The notes under the pieces are model-generated. The model ran no database searches and was not told the DNA's origin. It saw only the letters and a list, made by a program, of their open reading frames with translations. A DNA stretch of 64,000 nucleotides from Paragyromitra xinjiangensis (taxonomy: Eukaryota > Ascomycota > Pezizomycetes > Pezizales > Discinaceae). Of the stretch, positions 49,805-62,100 are shown piece after piece. Where the stretch lies: the NCBI GenBank assembly GCA_038503065.1, contig JBCAMK010000022.1, positions 124,001 through 188,000 on the forward strand, written 5' to 3'. A program made the position numbers and the translations under genes. The first letter of the stretch is position 1; every line of letters begins with the position of its first letter.

Positions 49805-51395
49805 CTAATACTCAAACCCGCCAAAAAACAGATGCGGCGGCGGCCCCCCCTCATATAAATCATCCTCCAAATTGCCTTCATCCGAATCTATATCCGACTC
49901 CTCATCGAAACCATCATCCTCATCATCCCAAAGCCCAAAGCCGAAACCCGGCGCACCAAAAAAGTATCCATCATCACTCTCATCCGTAGTCTCTCCGTCA
50001 TCACTACTACTCCTCTCATACCTACAATTCACGCAGTCCGTCGAACTACCCGTGGAATTCGAGGGCTCTGTGGAGAGCTTACCGGTGATGTACGCGACCC
50101 AGTGCAATGCCTGGCAGTTGCGCATACGCTTTGTTCTATGCTTGCCGAAATAGAGCTCACTAACGTAGAAGAGGGAGAGGGCCGAGGCGGACTTCGGGGG
50201 AAAGTGAGCGTAGATAGCGCGGAAGACAGTGAGCCAGGGGTTTACCCGAGGCGAAGGTTCAGAGCTGTTGGCGTCGAGGCTTTTGATGACCTCATTGTCG
50301 GGTTCGAGACAGCAATTATAGAGGTGTATGTAGTTGAGGGTTTTGCTATGGGCTGCAATGAAGCCTAGGATGTGGGATTCGACGAAGACGAGGTTGCCGA
50401 GGAGGAGTTTTTTGAGGTTCGGCCACTGAATGCTTGGGAATAGGGACTCGGGTCCCGCGCCGGGTTTGAGTTTGTACGGGGTGACGAGGGAGCGGAATGG
50501 GATTTCTGTGATGTTTTCTTCGATACCGACTTCGAGGAATTCGAGAGAGGCGATGGATTGGATTAAACGACCGACTAGGAGGATCCATCCTGGACTGGTA
50601 TCACTTAAATTATCGCCGTCGATTCGCATAGAGATAGCGAGGTGCTTGATATCTCGTATTCCAGCAACGGCCTTAGCGACAACGGATGGCGGAAGGATCA
50701 TGCACTCCTCGGATAATTCATCGATAATTAGGGTTTCCACTGGCACCACACCCGGTAACAGAGTGCGATTGTACATTGCTAGTAAAACGGCGCGAAACGC
50801 AATAGGGCCCCATTGTTTATTGATAGTGCGGTAGTTTACATCAGTCATCATATCTGCTAAGTGGCATGATATCGATATGAGGTTTGGTAAGGTGGCAAGG
50901 TGCTTGACATGCAGCTCATGGAGATCGCCGGAGAGGTCGAATTCACACTGTTTGCTCCAGGCTTGGAATTCAAGCATAGTAGTGTCCTCGGGCGATATCA
51001 CCTCAGGGGCTGGGTCTGCTTCATAACGCAAGAACCTGTCGTGAGAACCTAGCGTTTCTTGTTAGCATGTACAGCCCCTAGCAGCGGGTAAGGTTCTCAA
51101 GCGTACGGTATGAAATACGGGACTGAGATAAATGATAACTATACGATTTCACCAGATTTCTGACATTGTCGCTTTCAGCGATGGATTTTAAGCGCTGTAG
51201 ACTGCATTCTAAACTTCGTATGTTGAGCTCTTTGAAAATATGTGGAGTAACAATGGCACAGAATGTCTGGCTGACTAGCCGAAGACTTATATAGTATTTT
51301 GGAAGACAAAATCCCGGCATACCCAGTGCTGGGAAATGGGCGGGATGGAGAATCAAATGCATGATCTCGGGGGGTAGACTATCAATAGTCTTCAT
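49805..51395 (-). CDS. F-box-type protein with acidic C-terminal tail, 510 aa
   Basis: Two exons, 51107-51395 and 49805-51048; the 58-nt intron (GTACGC, CTAAC branch, CGCTAG) restores YHLSQSRISYRSHDRFLRYE. The N-terminal segment IDSLPPEIMHLILHPAHFPA then YISLRLVSQTFCAIVTPHIF is F-box-like. The body has LRR-like phrases, including WPNLKKLLLGNLVFVESHIL and KTLNYIHLYNCCLEPDNEVI. The last 80 residues are strongly acidic with Gly/Phe, as in SSDDGETTDESDDGYFFGAP, and are likely disordered. The second of two same-strand F-box-type genes; they are divergent enough in sequence not to be recent copies. Confidence 0.72.
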
Positions 51396-51941
51396 GGTGA
51401 GTTGGTGATGAAGACAACTAAGAATATCTTATTTCCAGGAGGATGACAGTTGTTCAGCACCAAGATAGATAAACATCCCCTTCGAAAGGTATATGGCTCA
51501 AGACAGAATGACTTATCTTTCGTCCAATTATCGTCAGTCTTGACATCTATGTAGTTTGTGCGGGGGGGGGAGGAATAAGACTGTCCTACCTGATTTAACG
51601 AGGAGTTGTTCGTACTCAATAATAATAAAGAGCTGAGGATGTTGAGGAATAAGGAAAGGGGGAACCCAAGCCCTTGGAGCCGGAGATGGGTGTGGCAGTG
51701 TGGGATGAGATCAAGATCGTTGCTGCAGGGACGTCGATGCGCGTCTTCGCTAGCAATCTTGGCTTCTCTCGCGTGGCTGCGTTGGGTTATAAGCCTAACC
51801 CTAAAGGTTACCCGGTCATAGGTTCCTCGTTGTCTCACCCCCCTCCAACTCACCCGCCCAATACAACCTCACCTTCCCCCCCACTACCCCCCTCTAATCC
51901 CCTATAGCTATCAACATCTCCCCTCCTCCATCTCGGCCATT
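51396..51941. promoter_or_regulatory. divergent promoter region
   Basis: 546 bp between an F-box-type gene (minus) and the AP-1 gamma gene (plus). A C/T-rich tract at about 51836-51935, immediately before the ATG at 51942, resembles the pyrimidine-rich leaders common in expressed fungal genes. A G10 run lies near 51563. Confidence 0.4.
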
Positions 51942-54754
51942 ATGAGCTCTCGTATGTTTTGTCTATTCATTTCTGCACTTATTGCTACCCTGTGACCATC
52001 CTAAGCAAGGACCTTCAAGAGCTGACCACGTAATCACATTCTAGTGAAGCAATTCATCCGGGCCGTCCGAAGCGCAAAGACCCTGAACGACGAACGAGGC
52101 GTCATCCAGAAAGAAAGTGCCGCCATCCGCGCCTCTTTTCGAGAAGAATCAGGAGACTCCAATGTTAGGTTCGTTTCAGCTCAGCTGGACCTCTACGAAG
52201 CTTAGTCTGACACCCCCGGTTTATCTCCAGGAGAAACAATGTCGCCAAATTATTGTATCTCTTCACTCTCGGCGAGCGGACTCACTTCGGCCAGATCGAG
52301 TGTTTGAAACTACTGGCTTCCCCGAGATTCGCAGATAAGAGGCTAGGTTATCTAGGGACTATGCTGCTTCTCGATGAGAATCAGGAAGTGCTGACCCTGG
52401 TCACAAACTCACTGAAGAAGTAAGCTTTTTGTCGGGCTGATGTGAGAAAGCTATTTCAGGACTAATATCGACTAGTGACCTAGAGCACTCGAATCAGTAT
52501 GTTGTGGGGTTGGCCCTGTGCACCCTTGGCAATATCGCCTCGACGGAGATGGCCCGTGACCTCTTCCAGGAAGTTGAGAATCTCCTCTCCACAGCCAATC
52601 CCTATATTCGACGAAAAGCAGCAATCTGTGCTATGCGTATTATCCGAAAAGTTCCTGACCTCCAGGAACACTTCATCGATAAAACCAAGCTGCTACTGCA
52701 GGACCGAAATCATGGAGTGCTGTTGTGCGGTGTTACTTTGGTCACAGATCTTTGCTTACATGACCCAGATATGGTGCACGAATTTAGGCCCTTCACGAAT
52801 GCGCTAGTGCGTCATCTAAAGAGCTTGACTAGCTCCGGTTATGCACCAGAGCACGACGTAACGGGAATTACGGATCCGTTCTTGCAAGTCAAGATCTTGA
52901 GGCTACTGAGAGTGCTCGGGAAAGGAGATGCACAAGTCAGCGAGCAGATCAACGATATCTTGGCGCAGGTCGCGACGAACACGGATTCTTCAAAAAATGT
53001 TGGCAACTCGATTCTTTACGAGGCTGTTCTAACTATTCTTGATATTGAAGCCGATAGTGGCCTTCGTGTACTTGGTGTCAACATCCTCGGAAAGTTCTTG
53101 ACCAACAAGGACAATAACATCCGTTATGTGGCTTTGAATACTCTCATCAAGGTGGTTGCAGTAGAGCCAAATGCGGTACAGAGACACCGAAACACCATCC
53201 TTGATTGTTTGCGAGATCCAGATATTTCAATTCGTCGCCGTGCTCTTGATCTCTCGTTTACACTTATCAACGAAACCAACATCCGCGTTTTGATTAGAGA
53301 GCTTTTGGCTTTCTTGGAGGTCGCGAACAACGAATTCAAGCCAGTGCTAACAACTCAAATTTGCATTGCTGCCGAGCGATTTGCACCTACTAAAAGATGG
53401 CACATCGATACTGTCTTACGAGTTTTGAAGCTGGTGAGATTGGAATTCGCCTGTTTAGCAACCTTGCTAACCCCTTTAGGCCGGAAATTATGTTAAAGAG
53501 CATATCCTGTCAAGTTTCATCCGTTTGATCGCAAACTCAGCAGAATTGCAGACGTACTGCGTACAGAAGCTATTCTCTGCTCTAAAAGCGGATATCACAC
53601 AAGAGGCGTTAACTCTAGCGGGCGCTTGGACCATCGGCGAATACGGAGACCTACTTTTGAAGGGTGGGAATTACGAGGAAGAGGAATTGGTTGTTAAGGT
53701 TCAAGAGTCGGATGTGGTCGATATCCTCGCAACTATCCTCTCGAGCGCGTACTCAACCCAAACCATCAACGAGTACATAATCACAGCACTCATGAAACTT
53801 ACTACCCGGATCTCAAACGCTACGCAGATTGAACGAATCCGCCGGATCTTGCAAACATATACTGATAGCTTGGATGTAGAGATCCAGCAGCGATCGGTCG
53901 AGTATGGCAACATGTTTGGCTACGATGACATCCGAACCGGTGTGTTGGAGAAGATGCCACCACCAGTATTCAAGGAAGTGTCACGGCAATTCGAACAAGT
54001 TCAGAAGCCGAAGCTTTCCGGGAAGCGGGCCGCCAAGCAACAAAGCGTCGAAGACTCACTAATCCAGCTACTCGGTAGCGATGTCACCTCTTCGGGGCCA
54101 GCACCAACTAATGGTGGGTCTAACGCGGATCTGTTGGCTGATATTCTCGGTGGTGGGGATGAGATTAGTTCTCCGTCTGCTTCCCCGCCGCCAACGAAGA
54201 CCATGGATAGTATCATGGATCTCTTCAACACACCTACAACTTCCGCTCCGGTAAACCCTGCTCCACAGCAACAATCATCCATACCGTCCTCTGGAACACC
54301 GTACGCAAACCCAATGGGCTTATACGGAGCACCTGCTGTGCCCTCCGGCCCGCCTGCACTCGCAGCGTATGACAAGAATGACCTCGCGATCACATTGCAG
54401 CTTCAGCGCACAGCAGATGGCACAGTAAATATTGTGGCGCGGTTTAAGAACAGCGGTTTCACGGAGAGGATAAGTGGCGTGACATTGCAGGCAGCGGTGC
54501 CGAAGAGTCAGAAGCTACAGTTGCAGCCGATTTCGACAACGGAGTTGGAGCCGGACGGCGAGGCGACGCAGGCGATGAGAGTTATGGGGAGCAAGGGCGT
54601 AAGTATCCGATATCTACTATATTGTTTTTCGTGACAAATACTAACTGGTATCCCCAAATAGCCCCCGCTGAAGCTGCGATTGAAGATCTCGTATAGCAAG
54701 GAGGGAGCAGGGAGCGTGGTAGACTTGGTGAACTGGTCAGAACCAACAGCTTGA
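51942..54754 (+). CDS. apl4: AP-1 clathrin adaptor complex, gamma-adaptin large subunit
   Basis: Large subunit of the AP-1 adaptor, which links clathrin to cargo on trans-Golgi and endosome membranes. Six exons: 51942-51951, 52045-52168, 52231-52419, 52476-53433, 53480-54598 and 54662-54754, all in phase; 830 aa. The first exon holds only 10 nt (MSS plus one base). The adaptin N-terminal solenoid shows [79 protein letters not shown] and [21 protein letters not shown] Pro/Ser/Gly-rich hinge (about residues 585-700) includes [11 protein letters not shown], possibly clathrin-binding. The C-terminal gamma-ear is present ([20 protein letters not shown] ... [12 protein letters not shown]). The most conserved, least ambiguous gene here, useful for placing the organism. 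Confidence 0.96.
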
Positions 54755-55778
54755 GCGCCGACTTAAGTACGGCATAAAAAAGTAGAATGTTTATTAGAGG
54801 AGGGGATTACCGGCAGAGAGTTGGTTTGACGAATGGCATGGAATGAATGGAATGGATAAAAAAAATTGCGGCGTAATCGAATAGTTTAATTAGCACTTTT
54901 TCTTCTACAACTTTTTGTCTTTTTTAGATATCGTCTGTCTGGATAGCGCGTTTTTTTATCATTTACAGCATTGGTATACACCTATTTGTCCGGGCTGGTT
55001 GGTCTTGCTTGATGGGTGCTGGGGTTAGCGGAATTCCAGCCTTTTATTTGGTGCGTGGTGATTTTGGTTAATGTTAACGGATTAGTCCTGGTCATGAGAG
55101 GAGGGACAGGGGATGGTGAAGTAGATAACAGTGGTAGTGGATTGGCGTATACGGCATGCCCTCAGAAACTCAGATCTTGCCGCAGGGAGTCCTCTATAAG
55201 GGTTTAATCGTTTACACCCCCTCAGGAATTACTAGAAAAAGATTGAGCGAATTAATCAGCGTAGACCTCTTTCCTATTAGAAAGCACAATCACCTCACCA
55301 GCAAACCCCACTATCGCAATATACCGAGTGATACACCATGACGCTTATTAGCGGCACCGTGATCCGCAATTCTCAATCCGTGTAGCCACCCACGCATATT
55401 CTCGTAAATCCCGTTCCGAGACAGGAAGCGGATAGTTATTTCATCCGAGCACCCCGTACGCCACTAAACCAAAACAGACAGCTATTGGTCCGTAATCACT
55501 TCCGATTTTCCGGATATGAAGCTTTCAGCATTCAGTGGGATGTGGTGATACAAAACATAAACTTTGCGGGGAAATATTGGATCTACGAATTATTAAGTTT
55601 GACCTCCGGGGATAATTAAATCCGCTTAGTGCCGGTGTCACGTGATATGACACAATAGCGTTTTTGGGGGGTGCAGAGGGTCTTTATAAAGTGTTAGGTT
55701 CGTTAGTGTGGGGCGTTATCACAATCAGTAAAGACTCTCAATTGTTTGCAAAGATTCGATCTTATTCTAATATTCAAG
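54755..55778. other. intergenic and promoter of the reductase gene
   Basis: Begins with the AP-1 gamma 3' flank. A CACGTG E-box-like palindrome is near 55639 and a TATAAA box at 55685. Confidence 0.45.
55685..55690 (+). promoter_or_regulatory. TATAAA box of the reductase gene
   Basis: A perfect TATAAA lies 94 bp before the ATG at 55779; placement is typical for a fungal core promoter. Confidence 0.45.
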
Positions 55779-56857
55779 ATGGTTAAAGTTTTCATTTTCG
55801 GAATCACTGGGTTCATCGGTCGTGAGTATCCTCCGTAGCCGCCTGTTCCTCTAGGGCAGCAAGTACTTACTATCCTCCCAAAAAATAGTCCCAACAGCAC
55901 TAGCACTCCGTCGTAACGGCCATATCGTCTACGGTCTTATCCGCAGCGCCGAAAAAGCCAAGCTCCTCGTCCAAAACGAGCTCATCCCCATCGTTGGCTC
56001 CATCGAAGACACAGACACCTGGTCTAAGGTCCTGCAAGAGAAAGAAATCAATGTAGTACTCGACCTCAGCAGTGTTGGGCCAGGTTCAAGCAAGATCCTC
56101 GAAATCGTTAAGACAATCGGAGCTTCGCGTTTAACTGGCTCTCGTCTACCTGGGAAGGGACCGAAGTTGGGATATGTTTATTATTCTGGGACTTGGGTAC
56201 ACGGGGACCATGATCCGATTAGAGATCACTTTAATGAGCTATCTCCGGTTGGTGGGGATGGAGTAGGGTATAAAGGGGTTAACTTGGTCTCGTGGAGACC
56301 GGCGGTGGAGCAGGAGGTTGTGGCCGCGGGTGATGTTTTGGATGCGGTTGTGGTTAGACCGTCTATGCTGTTTGGCGGGCAGGAGCTTGTTTCCTCTGTT
56401 GCTCGCGGGGTTGTTTAAGGGTGCAAAGTTGGGAGCGGCGAGTGTTGAGATTGTTGGGAAGAAGCCGGGGGATTTGGCGTTGGTGCATAAGGACGATATG
56501 GCGGAGTTTAACTTGAAGTTGGTTGAAAAGGTTAGTCTGTCTTCCTGGCGTGCTGATATATTAGACTAACTGTTGGGGTAGATCTCGTTGGTTGCAAGTC
56601 TGCCTTATCCCGTCTTTGACGTCGTTTCCTTCCACGAGTCCTACACAAAGATAGTGGACGCTATCGCACAGCATATTGGGTATAAGGGACAGATTAGTTA
56701 TAGGGAGCCGGCGAACGACTTTGAGGTGGCGATGTTGACGAGTTATTATTCGTCGAGTGATAGAGCGAGGGTTTATCTGGATTGGGAACCGAGGCATAGG
56801 AGTATCGTTGCGCAGATAGATGTGTATGCAGATGCGCTGGCTGCATATTTGGCGTAA
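55779..56857 (+). CDS. NAD(P)-binding Rossmann reductase/epimerase-like protein, with internal frameshift
   Basis: Extended short-chain dehydrogenase type (NAD-dependent epimerase/dehydratase-like). Exons are 55779-55821, 55889-56530 and 56582-56857. The nucleotide-binding motif is VKVFIFGITGFIGLPTALAL (GxxGxxG), followed by YVYYSGTWVHGD (a Tyr where the catalytic Tyr may be), AVVVRPSMLFGG, EIVGKKPGDLALVHKDDMAE and VSFHESYTKIVDAIAQHIGY. Reading passes from one frame to the next at about 56377-56386: upstream it reads RPSMLFGGQ, downstream SLFPLLLAGLFKGAKLG, so one base is in excess or two are missing. The rest is intact and in phase, with TATA box and start context present, so this is either a recent pseudogene or a sequencing or assembly error. 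Confidence 0.72.
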
Positions 56858-57156
56858 GAGATAGTAGTTGAAAGGGATTAAAGCTGTATTTGAGGAATGT
56901 AGTAGTATGATATCTCATTTGAACTAATACTAAATTTTCGGTGGTGACAGGTTCTTTTTGGAATCTGAGTAGATAAGCTAGGCTGGAACAGATTCGTAAG
57001 CGGTAAAAACAAAACCAGCATCGTGGCTTTTGCATATTACATAGGCCCCAGCGATAACCAGAATCGGGTTACCGCTATCTTAAGCCCATCTCAACCCCTG
57101 CGAAAACAGGTTCTGACATAGTAGAAAAGACATCCCCAACCCAACAACACCCTAAC
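56858..57156. other. short convergent spacer
   Basis: 299 bp between the reductase gene (plus) and the small hypothetical gene (minus). Nothing supported in it. Confidence 0.35.
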
Positions 57157-57768
57157 TCAGCTCCTGTTCACAAACCGATACTGAGGCTCAACAGCCGAAG
57201 TTTTGACCCCCACAATCTCATCTTCGCTGCGATCAATAACAACAATAAAGTGCTTGACCTTATTCTCGGACTCCCTAGCCCGATATACCTTGACTGGCCC
57301 ACCACTTATGCTCATGGTGACGGTGTCCACAACGTCTTTATACTCACCACGAGCATCCCGCTTGCTTAGTTCCAACTTCTTGACCTCGCTCTGTGTTCCG
57401 ATCAAATTCTTAAATTCGCCTGGCAGCGGTGGGAGGAACATATCAGCGATGGCCAGAAACCTCGGAACACGCTTGTGTGCAGCCAAAAAGGTACTAAAAA
57501 GTCTAGGAAATAAACAGCTAAGGAGATCAACAAGAACGTTAGAGCAAAGAGTCACAAACCCTCATCAGGAAGTCGTTTCTTCCCCATTCAAACGAACACC
57601 CTCAAAAGGCCTAGGCCCACTCACACCAGAGATATAACACCTCTCTCTAAGCGCTCTTGCCGCCAGATTCACTTCGCTGTCTGTCTTTATCACCGATCTT
57701 ATGTATGCTGGCAGCGCTCCACTCCTTAGAAGCCTGTGCATGAATGTAAAATATCCAGAGTCGCTCAT
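57157..57768 (-). CDS. hypothetical small protein, two exons, junction tentative
   Basis: Two blocks lie in the same frame, 57625-57768 and 57157-57471, separated by two in-frame stops. A GTGAGT donor and an AAG acceptor would join them in phase over a 153-nt intron, giving 152 aa. The first block reads SGYFTFMHRLLRSGALPAYI and ARALRERCYISG. The second has FLAIADMFLPPLPGEFKNLI and then a beta-rich part with VDTVTMSISGGPVKVYR and KHFIVVIDRSEDEIVG. A different acceptor is possible. No known family; convergent with the reductase gene. Confidence 0.45.
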
Positions 57769-59185
57769 TGTTGTAGAATTCAGGAAAAAGGTCCTTCTCT
57801 TTTAGGCAGGAATAGTGCTTTGGAGTTGAGGTTCAGAGTTATTTTCTAGTCTCTTTCGGCTACCAGGCGGATCTGAAAGAATGGTTAATGAATGCTGTTT
57901 TGCATATCGCTACGAACTTACCGTGAACGGAGTATAAAAGGCCTTGGGCTGGAGGTTTATGGGCCAGTAAAGAGTTAAGTTATCCAGAGGGTATCAAGTG
58001 TGTTGAGCTAGCCGCAGGTTTAGAGGTGGGTTTGAGAGCATCTTTGAGCATGTACCAATGGGTAGGGTATGCTTCAGCTTTTATGCTCGAATCTTTATGC
58101 CTATGACGTAAAAGCCTCGCTAGGGTTTTCTTTCGCTTGTGTTTAGGTTTTAAGGCCTTTGGGTATTTATTAGTTACTACCCGTAAGCCGGAAATGTGCG
58201 CGATCTTTTTCCATCGGAGGTGCTGTCAACGGGTTTCGGAGTTTCTAGCGTTGTGCTGCTTGTGTTTACTTTCCTGGTTGAGGGAATGCAAACTAAGCAC
58301 CAAATCAGGTTGTAGGAAAGAGGGGATGGATTCTGATCTAAACTATCCGCAGGTGTATATATATGGTCTAGCGTTCTTCGTTCTTCTTAGCCCTTCATAG
58401 TTCTCAGTCCTTACAGCGTGACAAGTATTTTAATAGTTTATCGAGTAGTAGTCTGGCCAATAAGATCGATGTACGGGGAATTTAGCGTGCTCCCTACTCC
58501 GGGGCGCTAGGACTCGGATGCGAACTAATGGATATCGGCATCCTATTGGGGAGATACGTAGCTTTTCTCCGTGGAAATGATTTTGTTGGTGGTGACTATT
58601 ATCTAGCTTCACTAAGACGCTAATAAATGGAGGGATATTAGCTAAGGTTACTGCAATAGTTCGCGAATAAGAAACATGACAGAATCCGAAACCAGGGCGA
58701 TTGAATAAAAACCTTTATCGAAATAATGCATGGCCCGGATAGTGAGTGGTTCTTGATCTTTTTTGTTTATATTCAAATCTCGGGAAATTTTGCATAAGGT
58801 AGCAAAACTGGTGAACTCGACTGCAATACTAGGCTTCGAAGGTGGCTGAATGGCTTCAACAACCAAAGCGGTTCTTCTTATATGCCCTTGCTGCTCCATC
58901 TAGCTTGGAGGGTTATTATAGATTTGGTTTGATGTTCTGCGCCCTGACGGTTTGATATGGTTTAGGGTTCGTGGCTGGGCCTCGCGACGAAGGGCCTGAT
59001 TGGGGAACATTCACGATTGATCTTTGAGACATCAGATTGGCTCGTGTAACAACGATGACTTGTCATGACGCTGAGAGGCCATCGCAGGATGAAACTGCGC
59101 TCCCCAGAATCAGTATCCATCATCTCCAGTCCTACAAACGTACAAATACCCTTCAGCGGCAAGCCTGTCACATACCTAGAGCGTA
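57769..59185. other. intergenic, kinase promoter side
   Basis: No firm gene. An 83-codon minus frame at 58648-58899 starts with ATG and looks protein-like (MEQQGHIRRTALVVEAIQPP) but has no domain or homologue I know. Some sequence just before 59186 could belong to an upstream exon of the kinase. Confidence 0.35.
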
Positions 59186-62100
59186 ATGTCGATCATATTC
59201 AGTCAGTTCGATGAATATAAATTGAGCACTGAGCTCACCGAGGACTATTGGCAACACACTATTGCCTGCGATTCCGGAGTCAGAACAGAAAGATGGAGCA
59301 GACAAAGTAAACTTGGCGAAGGAGGGTACGGGACGGTATGGAGCAGACAAAGTAAACTTGGCGAAGGAGGGTACGGGACGGTATGGCTGGAAAAGGAGGA
59401 GAAAGGTGCGCTCAGAGCAGTGAAACAGGTGTCCAAGACGAGGAGTCTTTTAAACTCAAGGGAGTTGCTCGCTTTGACCAAGCTCAAAGGGGTAAATATT
59501 CCCATTCTGATTATCTGGCTGATTGCCTATACATATTTGCGCGCTGTCTCCCTGGTATATATACTGAGTATTAACAAACCATATCTCTACCTAGTACCCC
59601 CAGCATTTTGTACAATTTTCCGGATGGTTTGAATGTGGCGAAAACATCCACCTCGCTATGGAGTATATCCAGTATGGTGATCTGGCGAGCCGGATCCGAG
59701 GTAGCGATATGACCGAGAGCGATGCAAGGATTATTGCATTACAGTTAGTTAAAGGCTTGAAAGTCATGCACGATAACAACTTCTGCCACCGTGATCTCAA
59801 ACCGGAGGTTAGAGCACTCTATTTGAGTTTTTCATGGGGATGAGATGCTAATAATCGATACAGAACATCCTCATTGCATCACTATCACCTTTCACAGTAA
59901 AAATCAGTGACTTTGGTATTTCGAAACAAGCCGGAGACAACACAGAACTGTGAACAATGGCTGGGACAAATGGCTACATGGCACCTGAGGTCTTGGGGCT
60001 TATTTCCCTCAGAAAATCAGTTTATACCACTGCCGTCGATGTTTGGTCCCTCGGATGCCTCATCTATACCGTTCTAACCAAGAAAGTCCCATTTTTAGAT
60101 GTGTCCAAGCTTCATGACTACGTCCAAAGCCGAACACCGTTTCCAAAAAGGAATCTAGAAAAGAAAGCAAGCTTAGTGGTTATCTCCTTTATCCACAGGT
60201 TGATGATGCCACATCCAGGCAACAGGTTAACAGCTAAACAGGCGCTAAAAGATGTATGGCTAAATTCCGAGTTCGATGGAAAGACAGCGAAGCTGAAAGG
60301 TAGTCGGAGCACATTTACAGATCGGGTGGCTATGTCGGAAGATGGGGAGGGGGATGATGAGGATGAGGACGAAGGAGACGAGGACGAAGATAGCGAAAAG
60401 GAAGGAGGAGGAGGAGGGGGAGGAGGGGGAGGAGGGATGGAGGGGGAGGAGGGATCAAAGGATATTTGGTGGTCCGTTATAGACCAGGTGGCAGCAACGA
60501 GCTCCGGGCTCAAAGATAGTCTAGTTGCGCCAAGCGGTAAGAATTACCAATTTGACAGCACAACCACTCATATCAAATAGAAGATACTAAAATTGATTCA
60601 AAAGAAGTAGAGATCAAGACGGAAACCACACCGCACCACTACGTCCTGTCATCACTAGACCCAACAATGCTAAGTGGTGAGGATAACCTATCCGATAGTG
60701 TATTCCCCTCTCACAGAATCGAAGAAGCTAAAGACGGCCACTTCAAAAGATTTACACACAGAAGTAGTATCACACAACTGCATTACCATGTACTGTGCAG
60801 TCAAACACCAAAACTTGATTGCTTTAAGCCGACTATGCGAGAGGCATCAAGATGTGAATCAAAGGCAACCCGGCAATACAACTTTGCTACACATGGCTGC
60901 TAGCAGTGGTCAGGAAAGGGCGATGGAAAAACTCTTGGAGAAAGGAGCAGACGTTACGGCTAAGGACGGTGATCGAAACACGGCGCTTCATCTGACAGTT
61001 AAGGGAGGACACGAGAGGATGACAAGGTTGCTATTGGAAAAGGGAGCAGACATCATTGCGAAGGATGATAGTCCCATGTTTTTGCGACTAGCATTCAAGG
61101 GTGGGTACAAGGAAATGATGAAATCATTACTGGAGAAAGGAGTGGACCCGAATATCATAGGGAAAGACGGAATCGAAAACACAGCATTATATTTGGCGGT
61201 TTCCAGCAAAAGCGAAGAATTCGTAAGGCTGTTACTAGATACAAGAGTAGGAGATACGAAAGAGAACGCCTTGAAAAATACAACACTGCTTTTGGCTTCT
61301 AGAAGAGGGTTTGACAATATAGTGGGGTTATTATTGGAGAAAGGAGCAAACAAGAATACGAAAGATAAGGACGGATTCACACCATTATATCTAGCGGTCA
61401 AGTTTGGGCACTTGCAGGTAGTGAGATTGTTGCTGGGAAATAGTGCAAGTATTACGGCGGAATATATATGCACGACTCTCCATATGGCGGTCCAAGTGGG
61501 GCATAAACAGATAGTGAAACTGCTACTAGAAAACGGGGCTGATATCAACGCAAAGAATAAAGGCGGATGGACACCACTCCACTCAGCAGCTGAACGAGGA
61601 CACGAAATGGTAGTGAAACTGCTACTAGAAAACGGGGCTGATATCAACGCAAAGAATAAAGGCGAACAGACACCACTCTACTCAGCAGCTGGCCAAGGAC
61701 ACGAAATGGTAGTGAAACTGCTACTAGAAAACGGGGCTGATATCAACGCAAAGACTGAAGGCGGATGGACACCACTCTACACAGCAGCTGACCGGGGACA
61801 CGAAATGGTAGTGAAACTGCTACTAGAAAACGGGGCTGATATCAACGCAAAGAGTGAAGGCGGGCGGACACCACTCCACTCAGCAGCTTACCAAGGACAC
61901 GAAATGGTAGTGAAACTGCTACTAGAAAACGGGGCTGATATCAACGCAAAGAATAAAGGCGGGCGGACACCACTCCACTCAGCAGCTGAACGAGGACACG
62001 AAATGGTAGTGAAACTGCTACTAGAAAACGGGGCTGATATCAACGCAAAGACTGAAGGCGGATGGACACCACTCTACTCAGCAGCTGGCCAAGGACACGA

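Noticed and set aside
60667..60903. Separate small gene MLSGEDNLSD... before the ankyrin array
   Set aside because: More simply the neighbouring frame of a probable intron joining kinase and ankyrin parts; kept as an alternative in the findings.
60988..61647. 219-codon minus-strand frame over the ankyrin array
   Set aside because: Mirror of the repeated ankyrin codons; no independent motif or start support.
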